A stretch of DNA of 64,000 nucleotides. It comes from Rhizobacter koreensis. GTDB lineage: Bacteria > Pseudomonadota > Gammaproteobacteria > Burkholderiales > Burkholderiaceae_C. Under the pieces are notes generated by a model, which saw nothing but the letters and a program-made list of their open reading frames with translations, searched no databases and had not been told where the DNA came from. The translations under genes and the position numbers were made by a program. The stretch covers positions 124,001-188,000 of the forward strand of contig NZ_JABWMJ010000003.1 in NCBI RefSeq assembly GCF_013366375.1, written 5' to 3'. Shown here one piece after another: positions 17,204 to 27,901 of the stretch; position 1 is the stretch's first letter; each line of letters opens with the position of its first letter.

Positions 17204-17262
17204 TCCCCACCCATCCTCGACCTCGGTGCGACGCACCCAACCCTGAAGTGGAGACGACGACG

Positions 17263-18837
17263 ATGCAGCTCAAGCGAACCCTCCTGGCCGCCGCCCTCAT
17301 GACCGCGTGCGGCCTTTGCGCCGCCGTCACGCTGCGCGTCTCGAATCAGGGCGACGTGCAGTCGATGGACCCGCACTCGCTGAACGAGAGCCTGCAGCTC
17401 AGCTTCACCGGCAATGTCTACGAGTCGCTGATCGAACGCGACAAGAACATGGGCCTCGCGCCGGCGCTGGCGACCAAGTGGACGCAGACCAGCCCCACGG
17501 TGTGGCGCTTCGATTTGCGCCAGGGCGTCAAATTCCACGACGGCACCCCGTTCACGGCCGACGACGTGGTGTTCACGTTCAAGCGGGCGTCGGGGGAGGG
17601 CTCCGACATGAAGGGCTACACGAACCCGATCAAGGAGGTACGCAAGGCAGGCGAGTTCGCCGTCGACATCGAGACCAGCGCCCCGTACCCGATCCTCCCC
17701 GACACGCTCACGACGCTCGGGATGATGAGCAGGAAGTGGTGCGAGGAGAACAAGGCCGAGCGCCCGGTTGACCGGCGCAAGGGAATCGAGAACACCGCCA
17801 GCTTCAAGGCTAATGGCACTGGTCCCTATCGGCTGAAGGAACGCCAGCCGTCGGCGCGCACCGTGCTCGTGCGCAACTTCAATCACTGGGCCAAGCCCGA
17901 AAGCAACATCGACGAGGTGATCTTCACCCCGATCGGCAACGACGCGACGCGCGTCGCCGCGCTGCTGTCGGGCGAGACCGACGTCATGGAGCCGGTGCCG
18001 CTGCAGGACGTCGATCGCATTAAGGCGTCGGGCAACATCACCGTGCTGCAGGGGCCCGAGCTGCGCACCATCTTCCTCGGCATGGACCAGCGCCGCGACG
18101 AGCTGCAGTTCAGCAACGTCAAGGGCAAGAACCCGTTCAAAGACGTGCGCGTGCGGCGCGCCTTCTATCAGGCGATCGACATCGAAACGATCAAGACGCG
18201 CGTCATGCGTGGTGCGGCGACGCCGACCGCGCTGATGGTCGGCGCGGCGGTGCGCGGCTTTCAGCCCGACATGAACAAGCGGCTGCCGTACGACCCGGAC
18301 GCCGCCAAGAAGCTGCTCACCGAGGCCGGCTATCCGAACGGCTTCGAGGTCGGCATGAACTGCCCGAACGACCGCTACGTCAACGACTCGGCGATCTGTC
18401 AGGCCGTCGCAGCCAACCTCGCGCGCATCGGCGTGAAGGTGAACCTGCAGGCCGAGACCAAGGTCAGCTACTTCCCGAAGATCCTGCGCCGCGACACCAG
18501 CTTCTACCTGCTCGGCTGGACCCCGAGCACGGTCGACTCGCATGACACGTTGTCGTCGATCATGGCGACGCCGAACGACGCCGGTCGCGGCCAGTTCAAT
18601 CTCGGCTGGTACAGCAACCCGAAGTTCGACGATCTGGTCACGCGCATCCAGTCAGAGACCGACCAGAAGCGCCGCAACGAGTACATCCGGGAAGCGTTCA
18701 AGATCCACCAGGACGATGTCGGGCACATCCCGCTGCACCAGCAGGCGCTGGCGTGGGCGCACAGCAACCGGGTCAGCCTGGTCCAGCTGCCGAACAACTA
18801 CATGTACTTCAAGTGGATGACGCTCAAGGCTCGCTGA
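17263..18837 (+). CDS. Peptide ABC transporter substrate-binding protein (SBP family 5)
   Basis: Periplasmic binding protein of the DppA/OppA cluster, 524 residues. A signal peptide (MQLKRTLLAAALMTACGLCAA) precedes VTLRVSNQGDVQSMDPH, the family start motif. GLAPALATKW, WRFDLRQGVKFHDGTPFTADDVVFTFKR and DVRVRRAFYQAID are further hallmarks. The substrate cannot be read off; members bind dipeptides, oligopeptides, glutathione or nickel. ATG 17263 lies 59 bases after the permease stop. The stop overlaps the likely start of the second permease. Confidence 0.93.
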   Translation: MQLKRTLLAAALMTACGLCAAVTLRVSNQGDVQSMDPHSLNESLQLSFTGNVYESLIERDKNMGLAPALATKWTQTSPTVWRFDLRQGVKFHDGTPFTADDVVFTFKRASGEGSDMKGYTNPIKEVRKAGEFAVDIETSAPYPILPDTLTTLGMMSRKWCEENKAERPVDRRKGIENTASFKANGTGPYRLKERQPSARTVLVRNFNHWAKPESNIDEVIFTPIGNDATRVAALLSGETDVMEPVPLQDVDRIKASGNITVLQGPELRTIFLGMDQRRDELQFSNVKGKNPFKDVRVRRAFYQAIDIETIKTRVMRGAATPTALMVGAAVRGFQPDMNKRLPYDPDAAKKLLTEAGYPNGFEVGMNCPNDRYVNDSAICQAVAANLARIGVKVNLQAETKVSYFPKILRRDTSFYLLGWTPSTVDSHDTLSSIMATPNDAGRGQFNLGWYSNPKFDDLVTRIQSETDQKRRNEYIREAFKIHQDDVGHIPLHQQALAWAHSNRVSLVQLPNNYMYFKWMTLKAR

Positions 18838-19877
18838 CGCTGTCGCGCGCGCCCGCCGTCGAAGGCGGCGCTGCGGGTGCGGCCGGCGGCGATCGTGACA
18901 TCGACCTGCTCGCGCCGATCGACTCGCCGGCATCCGGCACCGTCGAGCCACTGACCGGCACCCGTGCGGCCGGCCGCCTGGCGCGCTTCCTGGACGGTGA
19001 CGTCTGGTACTCGTTCCGGCGCTCTCCGGTCGCGCTCGGCTCCGCGCTGGTGGCGACGCTCTGCATCGTCTGCGCGGTGTTCGCCGGCGTCGTCGCGCCG
19101 CACAACCCGCAGGACCTCGCGACGCTCGAGCTCGCCGACTCGATGCTGCCGCCGGCGTGGCTCGAGGGCGGCTCGCCGAAGTACCTGCTCGGCACCGACG
19201 AGCAGGGCCGCGACGTGCTGTCGGCGCTGATCTACGGCGCGCGCATTTCGCTGTTCGTCGGCGGCGCCTCGGTGCTGCTGTCGATGCTGATCGGCGTCAG
19301 CCTCGGCCTTGTCTCGGGCTACCTCGGCGGCCGTATCGACGCGCTGATCATGCGCGTGTGCGACGTGATGCTGTCGTTTCCGTCGATCCTGATCGCACTG
19401 CTTATCGCGGGGGTCGGGCGCGCGCTGTTCCCGAACGCGACCGACCTGCTCGCGTTCGGGGTGCTGGTCGTCGCGATCGCGCTGCCCGGCTGGGTTCAGT
19501 ACGCGCGTGCGGTGCGCGGCTCGACCATGATCGAGCGCAACAAGGAATACGTGCAGGCGGCGCGCGTCATCGGCGTATCGCCGCTTCGCATCATGAGGAA
19601 GCACGTGCTGCCGAACGTGATGGGACCGGTGTTCGTGCTGTCGACGATCCAGGTCGCGACCGCCATCCTCTCCGAGGCGACGCTGTCGTTCCTCGGCGTC
19701 GGCGTCTCGCCGACGTCGCCGTCGCTCGGCACCTTCATCAACGAAGGCAACAAGCAGCTGTTCAGCGGCGCCTGGTGGCTGGTGATCTTTCCCGGCGCGA
19801 TGCTGGTCATGATCGCGCTCAGCATCAACCTGTTCGGCGACTGGTTGCGCGACGCGCTCAACCCGCGGCTGCGATGA
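18813..19877 (+). CDS. Dipeptide/oligopeptide ABC transporter permease (DppC/OppC family)
   Basis: Second membrane subunit. A long, low-complexity cytoplasmic N-terminus of about 65 residues precedes WYSFRRSPVALGSALVATL, where the DppC homology starts. The periplasmic motif GTDEQGRDVLSALIYGARISL is present, and the EAA loop (NKEYVQAARVIGVSPLRIMRKHVLPN) lies about 115 residues before the end. No ATG exists near the 5' end. GTG 18813, overlapping the preceding gene by 25 bases, gives 354 residues; GTG 18753 is an alternative. The start is therefore uncertain although the gene is not. Confidence 0.88.
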   Translation: MDDAQGSLTLSRAPAVEGGAAGAAGGDRDIDLLAPIDSPASGTVEPLTGTRAAGRLARFLDGDVWYSFRRSPVALGSALVATLCIVCAVFAGVVAPHNPQDLATLELADSMLPPAWLEGGSPKYLLGTDEQGRDVLSALIYGARISLFVGGASVLLSMLIGVSLGLVSGYLGGRIDALIMRVCDVMLSFPSILIALLIAGVGRALFPNATDLLAFGVLVVAIALPGWVQYARAVRGSTMIERNKEYVQAARVIGVSPLRIMRKHVLPNVMGPVFVLSTIQVATAILSEATLSFLGVGVSPTSPSLGTFINEGNKQLFSGAWWLVIFPGAMLVMIALSINLFGDWLRDALNPRLR

Positions 19878-19977
19878 GGTGCGCCATCGTCTGCCGCGGG
19901 TCTGCTGCCGCAAGCCGCGCCGGCGAACTGCACGTCGACTCGGTGATGGGTTCGGCCCCCCACGCCCCCGCGCACCC

Positions 19978-20964
<987 letters not shown>

Positions 20965-20998
20965 GCGGCCGCGCATCCGTTCGCCACGGCTCAAACCG

Positions 20999-22114
20999 AT
21001 GAGCGCGCCCGCGGGTTCGTCCGGCAGCGCCGCGTCGCCTGTTCGTGGCGCCCGCGCACCCGCCGACGCGGCCGGCGCCGCGCCATGGCGCATTCCCGCC
21101 GCTCCGGCGGCGCCGCTGGTCGAGGTCGACGATCTCGCCAAGACCTTCGAGGTGTCGGCGCCGTGGCTCAACCGCGTCATCGAGCGCAAGCCCCGCCAGT
21201 TCGTGCATGCCGTCGATGGCGTCAGCTTCACCATCGCGCGCGGCGACACGCTCGCGCTGGTCGGCGAGTCGGGCTGCGGCAAGAGCACGGTTGCACGCAT
21301 GCTCGTCGGCCTCTACACGCCGACTCGCGGTACGGTTCGCTTCGCGGGGCTCGACATGGCCGACACCTGGCGTTCGCGCGACCTCACGCTCCGGCGCCGA
21401 CTGCAGATGATCTTCCAGGACCCGTACGCCAGTCTCAACCCGCGCTGGAGCGTCGAGGACATCGTCGCGGAGCCGCTGCTCGAGCACGGCCTCGTGGGCA
21501 GCGCGGGCGCCAAGGCAGGGCGCGACGCCGTCAGGGCTCGGGTGGTGGAGCTGCTGGCGCAGGTCGGCCTCGCCGGTGCCGATCTCGAGAAGTTCCCGCA
21601 CCAGTTCTCGGGCGGCCAGCGGCAGCGCATCTCGATCGCCCGCGCGCTGGCGACCGAGCCCGAGTTCCTGGTCTGCGACGAACCGACGTCGGCGCTCGAC
21701 GTCTCCGTCCAGGCGCAGGTCCTCAACATCATGAAGGACCTGCAGCGGCGGCAGGGCCTGACCTACCTCTTCATCTCGCACAACCTGGCGGTGGTGCGCC
21801 ACGTCAGCGACGCCGTGGGCGTGATGTACCTCGGCCGCATCGTCGAGCTCGCTCCCAAGGCCGAGCTGTTCGCGCGCCCGCGCCACCCCTACACGCGGAT
21901 GCTGCTCGACGCGATCCCCGACGTGCGAATGAGCGGGCGTGCGCGCACGCCCGTGCGCGGCGAGGTGCCGAACCCGCTCAACCCGCCGGCCGGCTGCGCG
22001 TTCAACCCGCGCTGCCCGCACGCCAATGAGCGCTGCCGCGTCGAGCGCCCCCAGCTGATCGACGACGGCGGCGTGCGCGTCGCCTGTCACGCGGTGGAGG
22101 AGGGGCGGATCTGA
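20999..22114 (+). CDS. Dipeptide/oligopeptide ABC transporter ATPase (DppF/OppF family)
   Basis: Second ATPase subunit, 371 residues. After a Pro/Ala-rich extension of about 38 residues, the domain begins [14 protein letters not shown]. Motifs are Walker [11 protein letters not shown], signature [19 protein letters not shown], Walker [13 protein letters not shown], switch ISHNLA, and the C-terminal cysteine cluster [20 protein letters not shown] 20999 lies 34 bases after the previous stop. It ends the transporter operon and converges with lysA. No terminator hairpin is visible between them. Confidence 0.93.
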   Translation: MSAPAGSSGSAASPVRGARAPADAAGAAPWRIPAAPAAPLVEVDDLAKTFEVSAPWLNRVIERKPRQFVHAVDGVSFTIARGDTLALVGESGCGKSTVARMLVGLYTPTRGTVRFAGLDMADTWRSRDLTLRRRLQMIFQDPYASLNPRWSVEDIVAEPLLEHGLVGSAGAKAGRDAVRARVVELLAQVGLAGADLEKFPHQFSGGQRQRISIARALATEPEFLVCDEPTSALDVSVQAQVLNIMKDLQRRQGLTYLFISHNLAVVRHVSDAVGVMYLGRIVELAPKAELFARPRHPYTRMLLDAIPDVRMSGRARTPVRGEVPNPLNPPAGCAFNPRCPHANERCRVERPQLIDDGGVRVACHAVEEGRI

Positions 22115-22189
22115 TTCGCCTGTGACACCGGCAGCGGTGACGCGAGGCTCCGGGTGATGGCGGCGGCACACGGCCGGCGCCGCAGCGCC

Positions 22190-23467
22190 TCAGCGCACCG
22201 GCAGCAGGTGCTCGCCGCGCATCTGGTCGGCAGTGGACTCGCGCTCGCGGATCAGCCAGACGTCGCTGCCGTCGACCATCACCTCGGCCGGCCGTCCGCG
22301 CGTGTTGTAGTTGCTCGCCGCCGCCATGCCGTAGGCGCCGGCGGACAGCACCGCGACGAAGTCGCCGGGCTGCACCGCGAGCTCGCGGTCGCGGCCGAGC
22401 CAGTCGCCCGACTCGCAGACGGGCCCGACGACATCGGCGCGGAACGCCGGCCTGGCGGCGTCCCGGGTGCATTCGACGATGCCCATCCAGGCGCCGTAAA
22501 GCGTCGGCCGGATCATGTCGTTCATCGCCGCGTCGACGATGCAGAAGTTCTTCTCGTCACCGGGCTTCAGGTAGAGCACCTCGCTCGCCAGCACGCCGGC
22601 GTTGCCGACCAGCGAGCGGCCGGGCTCGAGCACCAGCTTGCGCTGCCCGTGGCCCCGCGCGTCGAGGCGTCCGAGCACGCTCTTCATCAGCAGCTCGGCG
22701 CTCGGCGGCTCCTCGTTGGCGTAGGTGATCCCGAGGCCCCCGCCGATGTCGACGTGCTCGATCGCGATACCGTGCGACTCGATCGCCTCGACGAGGTCGA
22801 GCAGTCGGTCGACCGCATCGAGGTAGGGGTCCACCGCGGTGATCTGGGAACCGATGTGGCAGTCGATGCCGACCACGCGCAGCCCCGGCAGGGCGGCGGC
22901 GCGCCGGTACGTATCCACCGCATGGGCGTGCGCGATGCCGAACTTGTTGGCCTTGAGCCCGGTCGAGATGTAGGGGTGCGTCTGCGGGTCGACGTCGGGA
23001 TTGATGCGCAGGCTGATGCGCGCGACCTTGCCGGCCGCCGCGGCGACCTCGGACAGCACGTCGAGCTCGGGGTCGCTCTCGACGTTGAACGACAGCACGC
23101 CGGCGTCGAGTGCGCGGCGCATCTCGCTGCGCGTCTTGCCGACCCCCGAGAACACGATGCGCGCCGGGTCGACGCCGACCGCGAGCACGCGCTCGAGCTC
23201 GCCGCCCGAGACGATGTCGAAACCGCAACCCGCTTCGGCGAACACCTGCAGGACGGCGAGGTTCGAGTTCGCCTTCATCGCGTAGCAGAGCAGGTGGTTG
23301 CGCCCGGCGAGGGCGCGCCGGTAGTCGGCGAGCGACGCGAGCATCGCGCGCCGCGAGTACACGTAGAGCGGGGTGCCGAAGCGGCGCGCCAGGTCGGCGA
23401 CCACGCAGTCGTCGACGACGAGATCCGCGCCGCGGTAGCGGACGTGGGGATGACCGGGGAGCTTCAT
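22190..23467 (-). CDS. lysA: Diaminopimelate decarboxylase
   Basis: PLP enzyme that decarboxylates meso-diaminopimelate to lysine, the last step of lysine synthesis. The 425 residues form a fold III alanine-racemase-type barrel with the PLP lysine K65 in CYAMKANSN. HIGSQI, DIGGGLGI and EPGRSLVGNAG are phosphate- and substrate-binding motifs, and the cysteine loop is PVCESGDWLG. YGMAAASNYN near the end is the dimer active-site tyrosine region. ATG 23467 overlaps the lptM stop (ATGA). Confidence 0.96.
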   Translation of the reverse strand: MKLPGHPHVRYRGADLVVDDCVVADLARRFGTPLYVYSRRAMLASLADYRRALAGRNHLLCYAMKANSNLAVLQVFAEAGCGFDIVSGGELERVLAVGVDPARIVFSGVGKTRSEMRRALDAGVLSFNVESDPELDVLSEVAAAAGKVARISLRINPDVDPQTHPYISTGLKANKFGIAHAHAVDTYRRAAALPGLRVVGIDCHIGSQITAVDPYLDAVDRLLDLVEAIESHGIAIEHVDIGGGLGITYANEEPPSAELLMKSVLGRLDARGHGQRKLVLEPGRSLVGNAGVLASEVLYLKPGDEKNFCIVDAAMNDMIRPTLYGAWMGIVECTRDAARPAFRADVVGPVCESGDWLGRDRELAVQPGDFVAVLSAGAYGMAAASNYNTRGRPAEVMVDGSDVWLIRERESTADQMRGEHLLPVR

Positions 23468-23649
23468 CGCGCCGCTGCCGGCGCCGACGCGGCACGGTCG
23501 GCCGGCGTCACGGGAATCAGCGGGCCCTTCTGGCCGCAGCCGGCAAGCATGGCCAGCGCGAGCGCCGCCGCCGGCACGGCGGCCCTGCGGCCACCCCCGC
23601 GAGGGCGCGGGGACGGGGTGCGCCCTACACTTGTCGGCTCTTGCAGCAT
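23464..23649 (-). CDS. lptM: Small lipoprotein LptM (YifL family)
   Basis: LptM is a tiny outer-membrane lipoprotein that helps LptD mature; in many Proteobacteria it precedes lysA, as here. The lipobox LAGC is followed by GQKGPLIPV, the invariant LptM signature (C-G-x-K-G-P-L). The mature part is only 24 residues and ends Ala-rich. ATG 23649 gives 61 residues with an unusually long, Arg-rich signal region. A GTG at 23577 would give a very short signal peptide without basic residues. The stop overlaps the lysA start. Confidence 0.85.
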   Translation of the reverse strand: MLQEPTSVGRTPSPRPRGGGRRAAVPAAALALAMLAGCGQKGPLIPVTPADRAASAPAAAR

Positions 23650-23668
23650 CGTGCGGATTCTACTGACC

Positions 23669-24034
23669 ATGCCTGGCGAACCAGCCGCAGCGACCCTTTC
23701 CGACAGCGAGTACCACGCCCGCAGCGACGCCGTGCTCGCTGCGGTGGAAGCGACGGTCGACCGCCTGCTCCAGGACGACGTGATCGACATCGACGCGCAG
23801 CGCACGGGCGGTCTCCTGGAGCTGCGTTTCCCGGATCGCAGCGCGATCGTGCTGAACACGCAGCCACCGCTGCACGAACTCTGGATGGCGGCGCGCTCCG
23901 GCGGCTACCACTACCGCTTCGACGGCACCCGCTGGGTCGATCGCGAAGGGCGCGAGTTCTTCGAGGCGCTCTCGGCGTGCGCCAGCGAGCAGGCGGGTAC
24001 CGCCCTGCGTTTCGATCCGGTCGCTCAGGCGTAG
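23669..24034 (+). CDS. cyaY: Iron-sulfur assembly regulator CyaY (frataxin)
   Basis: Bacterial frataxin, an iron-binding modulator of Fe-S cluster assembly on IscS/IscU. It has 121 residues. The acidic first helix (SDSEYHARSDAVLAAVEATVD) is followed by DDVIDIDAQRTGGLLELRF. The strand NTQPPLHELWMAARSGGYHYRF is the family core. It is read away from lptM-lysA with only 19 bases between the two assigned start codons. It converges on mrcA. Confidence 0.93.
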   Translation: MPGEPAAATLSDSEYHARSDAVLAAVEATVDRLLQDDVIDIDAQRTGGLLELRFPDRSAIVLNTQPPLHELWMAARSGGYHYRFDGTRWVDREGREFFEALSACASEQAGTALRFDPVAQA

Positions 24035-24138
24035 AGCGCACGGGCCGGGATCGTTGCGCCTTCGGCGCCCGCGGACGCGTGAAGCGGGGGCAGACGCTGG
24101 CAAGCGGTCGCGACGGGTGGGAGCGGTCCGGGCCGCAC

Positions 24139-24155
24139 TCGCGGCTGAGCCGCGA
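24139..24155. terminator. Stem-loop between convergent cyaY and mrcA
   Basis: TCGCGGC (24139-24145) pairs with GCCGCGA (24149-24155) across a three-base loop, 12 bases from the mrcA stop. There is no T run, so its role as a terminator is tentative. Confidence 0.35.
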
Positions 24156-24166
24156 CCCAGGCTGGG

Positions 24167-26551
24167 CTAGCGCCGGAACAGGTCGAGGATGCTCTTGCGC
24201 TCCTCGTCCTCGTTGGGCGGTGCCGCGGCCGGACGGTCTTCGAGGCCGATGCTGCTGATGCCGGTGCCGCGCGCGTACTCCTCGTAGTACCACTCGCCGC
24301 CCTGGTTCACCAGGCCTTCCGGAGGCACCGGTTCCTGAACCGGCACGCCACGCAGCGCGCTGGCCATGTAGTCGATCCAGATCGGCAGTGACAGACCGCC
24401 GCCGGTCTCGCGATCGCCGAGCTTGCGCGGGTTGTCATAGCCCATCCACACCACGGCGACGACGTCGTGCTGCCAGCCGGCGAACCAGGCGTCGAGCGAG
24501 TCGTTGGTGGTGCCGGTCTTGCCGTAGATGTCGGGCCGCTTGAGCGTGGCCTGCGCCTTGGCGGCGGTGCCGGCGCGCGTGACTTCCTGCAGCAGGCTCG
24601 TCATCACGAAGGCGTTGCGCGCCTCGATCACGCGCATCGACTCGTCGAGCTGCGGCGTGCGCGCTTCGCTCAGCACCTTGCCCTTCGAGTCGGTGATGCG
24701 GGTGATGAGTGCCGGGTTGACCCGGTAGCCACCGCTCGCGAACACCGAATACGCCGACGCCATCTGCAGCGGCGTCACGGAGCCTGCGCCGAGCGCCATC
24801 GTCAGGTAGGCCGGGTGCTTCTCGGGGTCGAAGCCGAAGCGCCCGACCCATTCCTGCGCGTACTGGGGTCCGATGGCCTTGAGGATGCGGATCGAGATCA
24901 GGTTCTTCGACTTGGCGAGACCCTTGCGCATCGTCATCGGGCCATCGAAGGTCCCGTCGTAGTTCTTCGGCGCCCAGGGCTGGCTGCCGGTGGTGCCCGA
25001 ATCGAAGAAGAGCGGGGCGTCGTTGATCACCGTCGACGGCGTGAAGCCCTTCTCGAGCGCCGCCGAGTAGATGAACGGCTTGAAGCTCGAGCCCGGCTGA
25101 CGCCACGCCTGCGTGACGTGGTTGAACTTGCTCTTCGAGAAGTCGAAGCCACCGACCATGGCGCGGATCGCGCCGGTGCGCGGGTCGAGCGCGACGAACG
25201 CGCCTTCGACCTCGGGCAGCTGGGTGATGCTCCAGTCGCCCTTGGCGCCGCGGATCACGCGGATCACTGCCCCGCGCCGGATCTGCGTCTGCGGATTGGC
25301 CTTGGGCGCGAGGCCCGAAGTCGCGGGCTTGAGTCCGTCGCCGACGATGTCGATGCTGTCGCCGCTCTGGAGCATCGCGACGACCTTCTTCGGCGAAGCC
25401 TCGAGAACCACCGCCGACTTCAGCTCGTCGTTGTCGGGGTAGTCCTGCAGCGCCTCGCCGACCCGGTTGTCGATCTCGGCGGGGTCGTTCGGCAGGTCGA
25501 TGTAGTCCTCGGGACCGCGATACACCTGGCGCCGCTCGTAATCCATGATGCCCTTGCGGAGCGCCCGGTAGGCGAGCATCTGCTCGTTCGAGTTGAACGT
25601 CAGGTAGACGTTGAGGCCGCGCGTGTAGGCATCGGCGCCGTACTGCGAATAGACCATCTGGCGCGCGGTCTCGGCGACGTATTCGGCGTGCACCGCGATG
25701 CCGCGCGGGGCCCGGTACTTGATGGCCTGGCGCTTGGCCGCGTCGTGCTGCTCGGGCGTGATGAAGCCGTTCTCGAGCATGCGATCAATGATGTAGCGCT
25801 GGCGGATCGTCGCCCGCTCGGGGTTGACGATCGGGTTGTTGGCCGACGGCGCCTTGGGCAGCCCCGCGAGCATGGCCGCCTCGGCAATGGTGATGTCCTT
25901 GAGCGGCTTGCCGAAATAGATCTCGCTCGCCGATGCGAACCCGAACGCGCGCTGGCCGAGCGCGATGTGGTTCATGTAGACCTCGAGGATCTGGTCCTTG
26001 TTGAGCAGCGTCTCGATCTTCAGAGACAGCAGCATCTCGTAGATCTTGCGCGTGAAGGTCTTCTCAGTGGACAGGTAGAAGTTGCGCGCCACCTGCATGG
26101 TGATCGTCGACGCGCCCTGCGCCGTGCGCGACTCGGTGAAGTTCGCGAGGCCGGCACGGATGATCGACACGTAGTTGACGCCGCCGTGCTCGTAGAAGCG
26201 CGCATCCTCGGCCGCCAGCACCGCGTCCTTCATGACCTTTGGGATTTCGCCGATGGGAATGAAGTTGCGGCGCTCCTCGCCGTACTCCCCGAGCAGCACG
26301 CCATCGGCCGAGTAGATGCGCATCGGCAGCTTCGGCCGGTAGTCGGTAAGGCTGCTGATCTCCGGGAGGTTGGGGTAGGCGACCGCGAGCGCGATGCCCA
26401 CCAGCAGGGCCACCGCCAAGGCGCCGGCGACCACCAGGCCGACGAACGACGACACGAAGCGCGCAGCGAAGCGGAGCACGCCGGCCCCGAACGAAGGCTG
26501 GGGCGCGCGCGGCGGGTTCGCCTCGCGGCGCGGGTTGTCAGGAGCGGTCAT
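24167..26551 (-). CDS. mrcA: Penicillin-binding protein 1A (bifunctional transglycosylase/transpeptidase)
   Basis: Class A PBP that polymerises and cross-links peptidoglycan. It has 794 residues: a cytoplasmic Pro-rich N-terminus, a transmembrane anchor near residues 34-58, then the GT51 transglycosylase with catalytic E115 in AAEDARFYEHGG and the motif QGASTITMQVARN. An OB-like insertion around 310-440 is typical of PBP1A. The transpeptidase has SxxK in PGSSFKPFIYS near 485, SKN near 540, and KTGTT near 678. ATG 26551 is chosen because the homology starts shortly after. It is divergent to pilM, the usual betaproteobacterial arrangement. Confidence 0.96.
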   Translation of the reverse strand: MTAPDNPRREANPPRAPQPSFGAGVLRFAARFVSSFVGLVVAGALAVALLVGIALAVAYPNLPEISSLTDYRPKLPMRIYSADGVLLGEYGEERRNFIPIGEIPKVMKDAVLAAEDARFYEHGGVNYVSIIRAGLANFTESRTAQGASTITMQVARNFYLSTEKTFTRKIYEMLLSLKIETLLNKDQILEVYMNHIALGQRAFGFASASEIYFGKPLKDITIAEAAMLAGLPKAPSANNPIVNPERATIRQRYIIDRMLENGFITPEQHDAAKRQAIKYRAPRGIAVHAEYVAETARQMVYSQYGADAYTRGLNVYLTFNSNEQMLAYRALRKGIMDYERRQVYRGPEDYIDLPNDPAEIDNRVGEALQDYPDNDELKSAVVLEASPKKVVAMLQSGDSIDIVGDGLKPATSGLAPKANPQTQIRRGAVIRVIRGAKGDWSITQLPEVEGAFVALDPRTGAIRAMVGGFDFSKSKFNHVTQAWRQPGSSFKPFIYSAALEKGFTPSTVINDAPLFFDSGTTGSQPWAPKNYDGTFDGPMTMRKGLAKSKNLISIRILKAIGPQYAQEWVGRFGFDPEKHPAYLTMALGAGSVTPLQMASAYSVFASGGYRVNPALITRITDSKGKVLSEARTPQLDESMRVIEARNAFVMTSLLQEVTRAGTAAKAQATLKRPDIYGKTGTTNDSLDAWFAGWQHDVVAVVWMGYDNPRKLGDRETGGGLSLPIWIDYMASALRGVPVQEPVPPEGLVNQGGEWYYEEYARGTGISSIGLEDRPAAAPPNEDEERKSILDLFRR

Positions 26552-26751
26552 CGGGTCCGGGGGTGAGCCGAGGATTATAGAAAGCGGGGTCTTCCATACC
26601 AATTCAGGGGATGCTGGGAGGCCTCCGCGGGGCACGATTGCACGCTCGCCGGATGACGCGAACAAACAGTTTCCGACCGTTCGCGGCACGTGTGAGATTT
26701 GCAACGAGCGGGTGTGGCGCCCCGGGGAATTTGCTTTGGCTCACAAGGGCC

Positions 26752-26780
26752 TTGCTGCTACGATTCAAGTAAGTTATTAA
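26752..26780 (+). promoter_or_regulatory. Predicted sigma70 promoter of pilMNOPQ
   Basis: TTGCTG (26752-26757) and TATTAA (26775-26780) are spaced by 17 bases, 42 bases before the pilM start. The whole mrcA-pilM gap (26552-26821) is visibly AT-richer than the coding DNA on either side. Confidence 0.5.
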
Positions 26781-26821
26781 CAGTAGGCCGTGCTGGGTTC
26801 GCGGCTTATATAAGGGGTGTC

Positions 26822-27901
26822 GTGAGCTTTCTTGACACATTGCTGGGCCGCAAGCATCCGCCGATGATCGGGCTCGACATCAGCTCGTCGAGCGTCAAGC
26901 TGGTCGAACTCGGGCAGGCCGCCAACGGCGACTACGTTCTCGAGCGTTTCGGTTCCGAGAGCTTCGAGAAGGGCTGGATCGCCGACGGCCAGATCGAGAA
27001 GTTCGACGAGGTCGCCGAGGCGGTGCGCCGCGTCGTGAGCAAGAGCGGCACGCGCACCCGTCAGGTCGTGATGGCGATGCCGCAATCGGCCGTGATCACC
27101 AAGAAGATCATGCTGCCGGCCGGACTGCGCGAAGAGGAGCTCGAGCTCCAGGTCGAGTCCGAAGCCAACCAGTACATCCCGTTCTCGCTCGACGAGGTGA
27201 GCCTCGACTTCTGCGTGATCGGGCCGAGCCCCACGTCGGTGGGCGACGTCGAGGTACTGATCGCGGCGTCGCGCAAGGATCGCGTGCAGGACCGCCAGGG
27301 CCTGGCCGAGGCCGCGGGCCTCAGGCCCGCGGTGCTCGACATCGAGTCGCACGCGTCACGCCTCGCGATGAGCCGGGTCATCGCCGGGCTGCCGAACGAA
27401 GGCCGCGACGCGCTCGTCGCGCTGTTCGAGATCGGTGCCGACACGACCAGCCTCAAGGTGCTGCGCGACGACGAGATGCTGTACGACCGCGATCAGGCGT
27501 TCGGCGGCTCGCAGCTCACCCAGCTGATTTCGCGCCAGTACGGCTTCTCGTACGAGGAAGCCGAGCACAAGAAGCTCGCCTCCGACCTGCCCGACGACTA
27601 CGAGACCTCGCTGCTGGTGCCGTTCGTCGACAGCCTGTCGCAGGAGATCGGCCGCGCGCTGCAGTACTTCTTCACGTCGACGCCGCACCACAAGGTGCAC
27701 TACGTGATGCTCGCGGGCGGCACGGCCACGCTGCCGGGCCTGAAGGATCGGGTGACCGAGCTGACCGGTTTCGCGTCGATGGTGGTCAACCCTTTCGAGA
27801 ACATGAAGCTCGGCTCAGCGGTCCGAGAGGCCAAGCTGCGGCGTGAAGCGTCGTCGTACCTCACCGCGTGCGGCCTGGCGATGCGGAGGTTCGTGCAGTG
27901 A
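26822..27901 (+). CDS. pilM: Type IV pilus assembly protein PilM
   Basis: Cytoplasmic actin-like protein that binds the PilN N-terminus at the inner membrane. It has 359 residues starting MSFLDTLLGRKHPPMIGLDISSSSVKLVEL, with an amphipathic N-terminal helix, then the phosphate-1 motif GLDISSSSVK. Further motifs are FEIGADTTSLKVL and the adenosine-binding VMLAGGTATLPGL. The start is GTG 26822, preceded by AAGGGG; it places the family-conserved N-terminus exactly. The stop overlaps the pilN start. Confidence 0.96.
   Translation: MSFLDTLLGRKHPPMIGLDISSSSVKLVELGQAANGDYVLERFGSESFEKGWIADGQIEKFDEVAEAVRRVVSKSGTRTRQVVMAMPQSAVITKKIMLPAGLREEELELQVESEANQYIPFSLDEVSLDFCVIGPSPTSVGDVEVLIAASRKDRVQDRQGLAEAAGLRPAVLDIESHASRLAMSRVIAGLPNEGRDALVALFEIGADTTSLKVLRDDEMLYDRDQAFGGSQLTQLISRQYGFSYEEAEHKKLASDLPDDYETSLLVPFVDSLSQEIGRALQYFFTSTPHHKVHYVMLAGGTATLPGLKDRVTELTGFASMVVNPFENMKLGSAVREAKLRREASSYLTACGLAMRRFVQ

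Noticed and set aside
26552..26704. N-terminal extension of PBP1A by about 50 residues
   Set aside because: It has no family similarity and would fill the mrcA-pilM promoter region; ATG 26551 is the conserved start.
26680..26760. sigma54-like GGCAC/TTGC and TGGCTC/TTGC pairs before pilM
   Set aside because: The elements are about four bases too far apart; a sigma70-type pair fits better.
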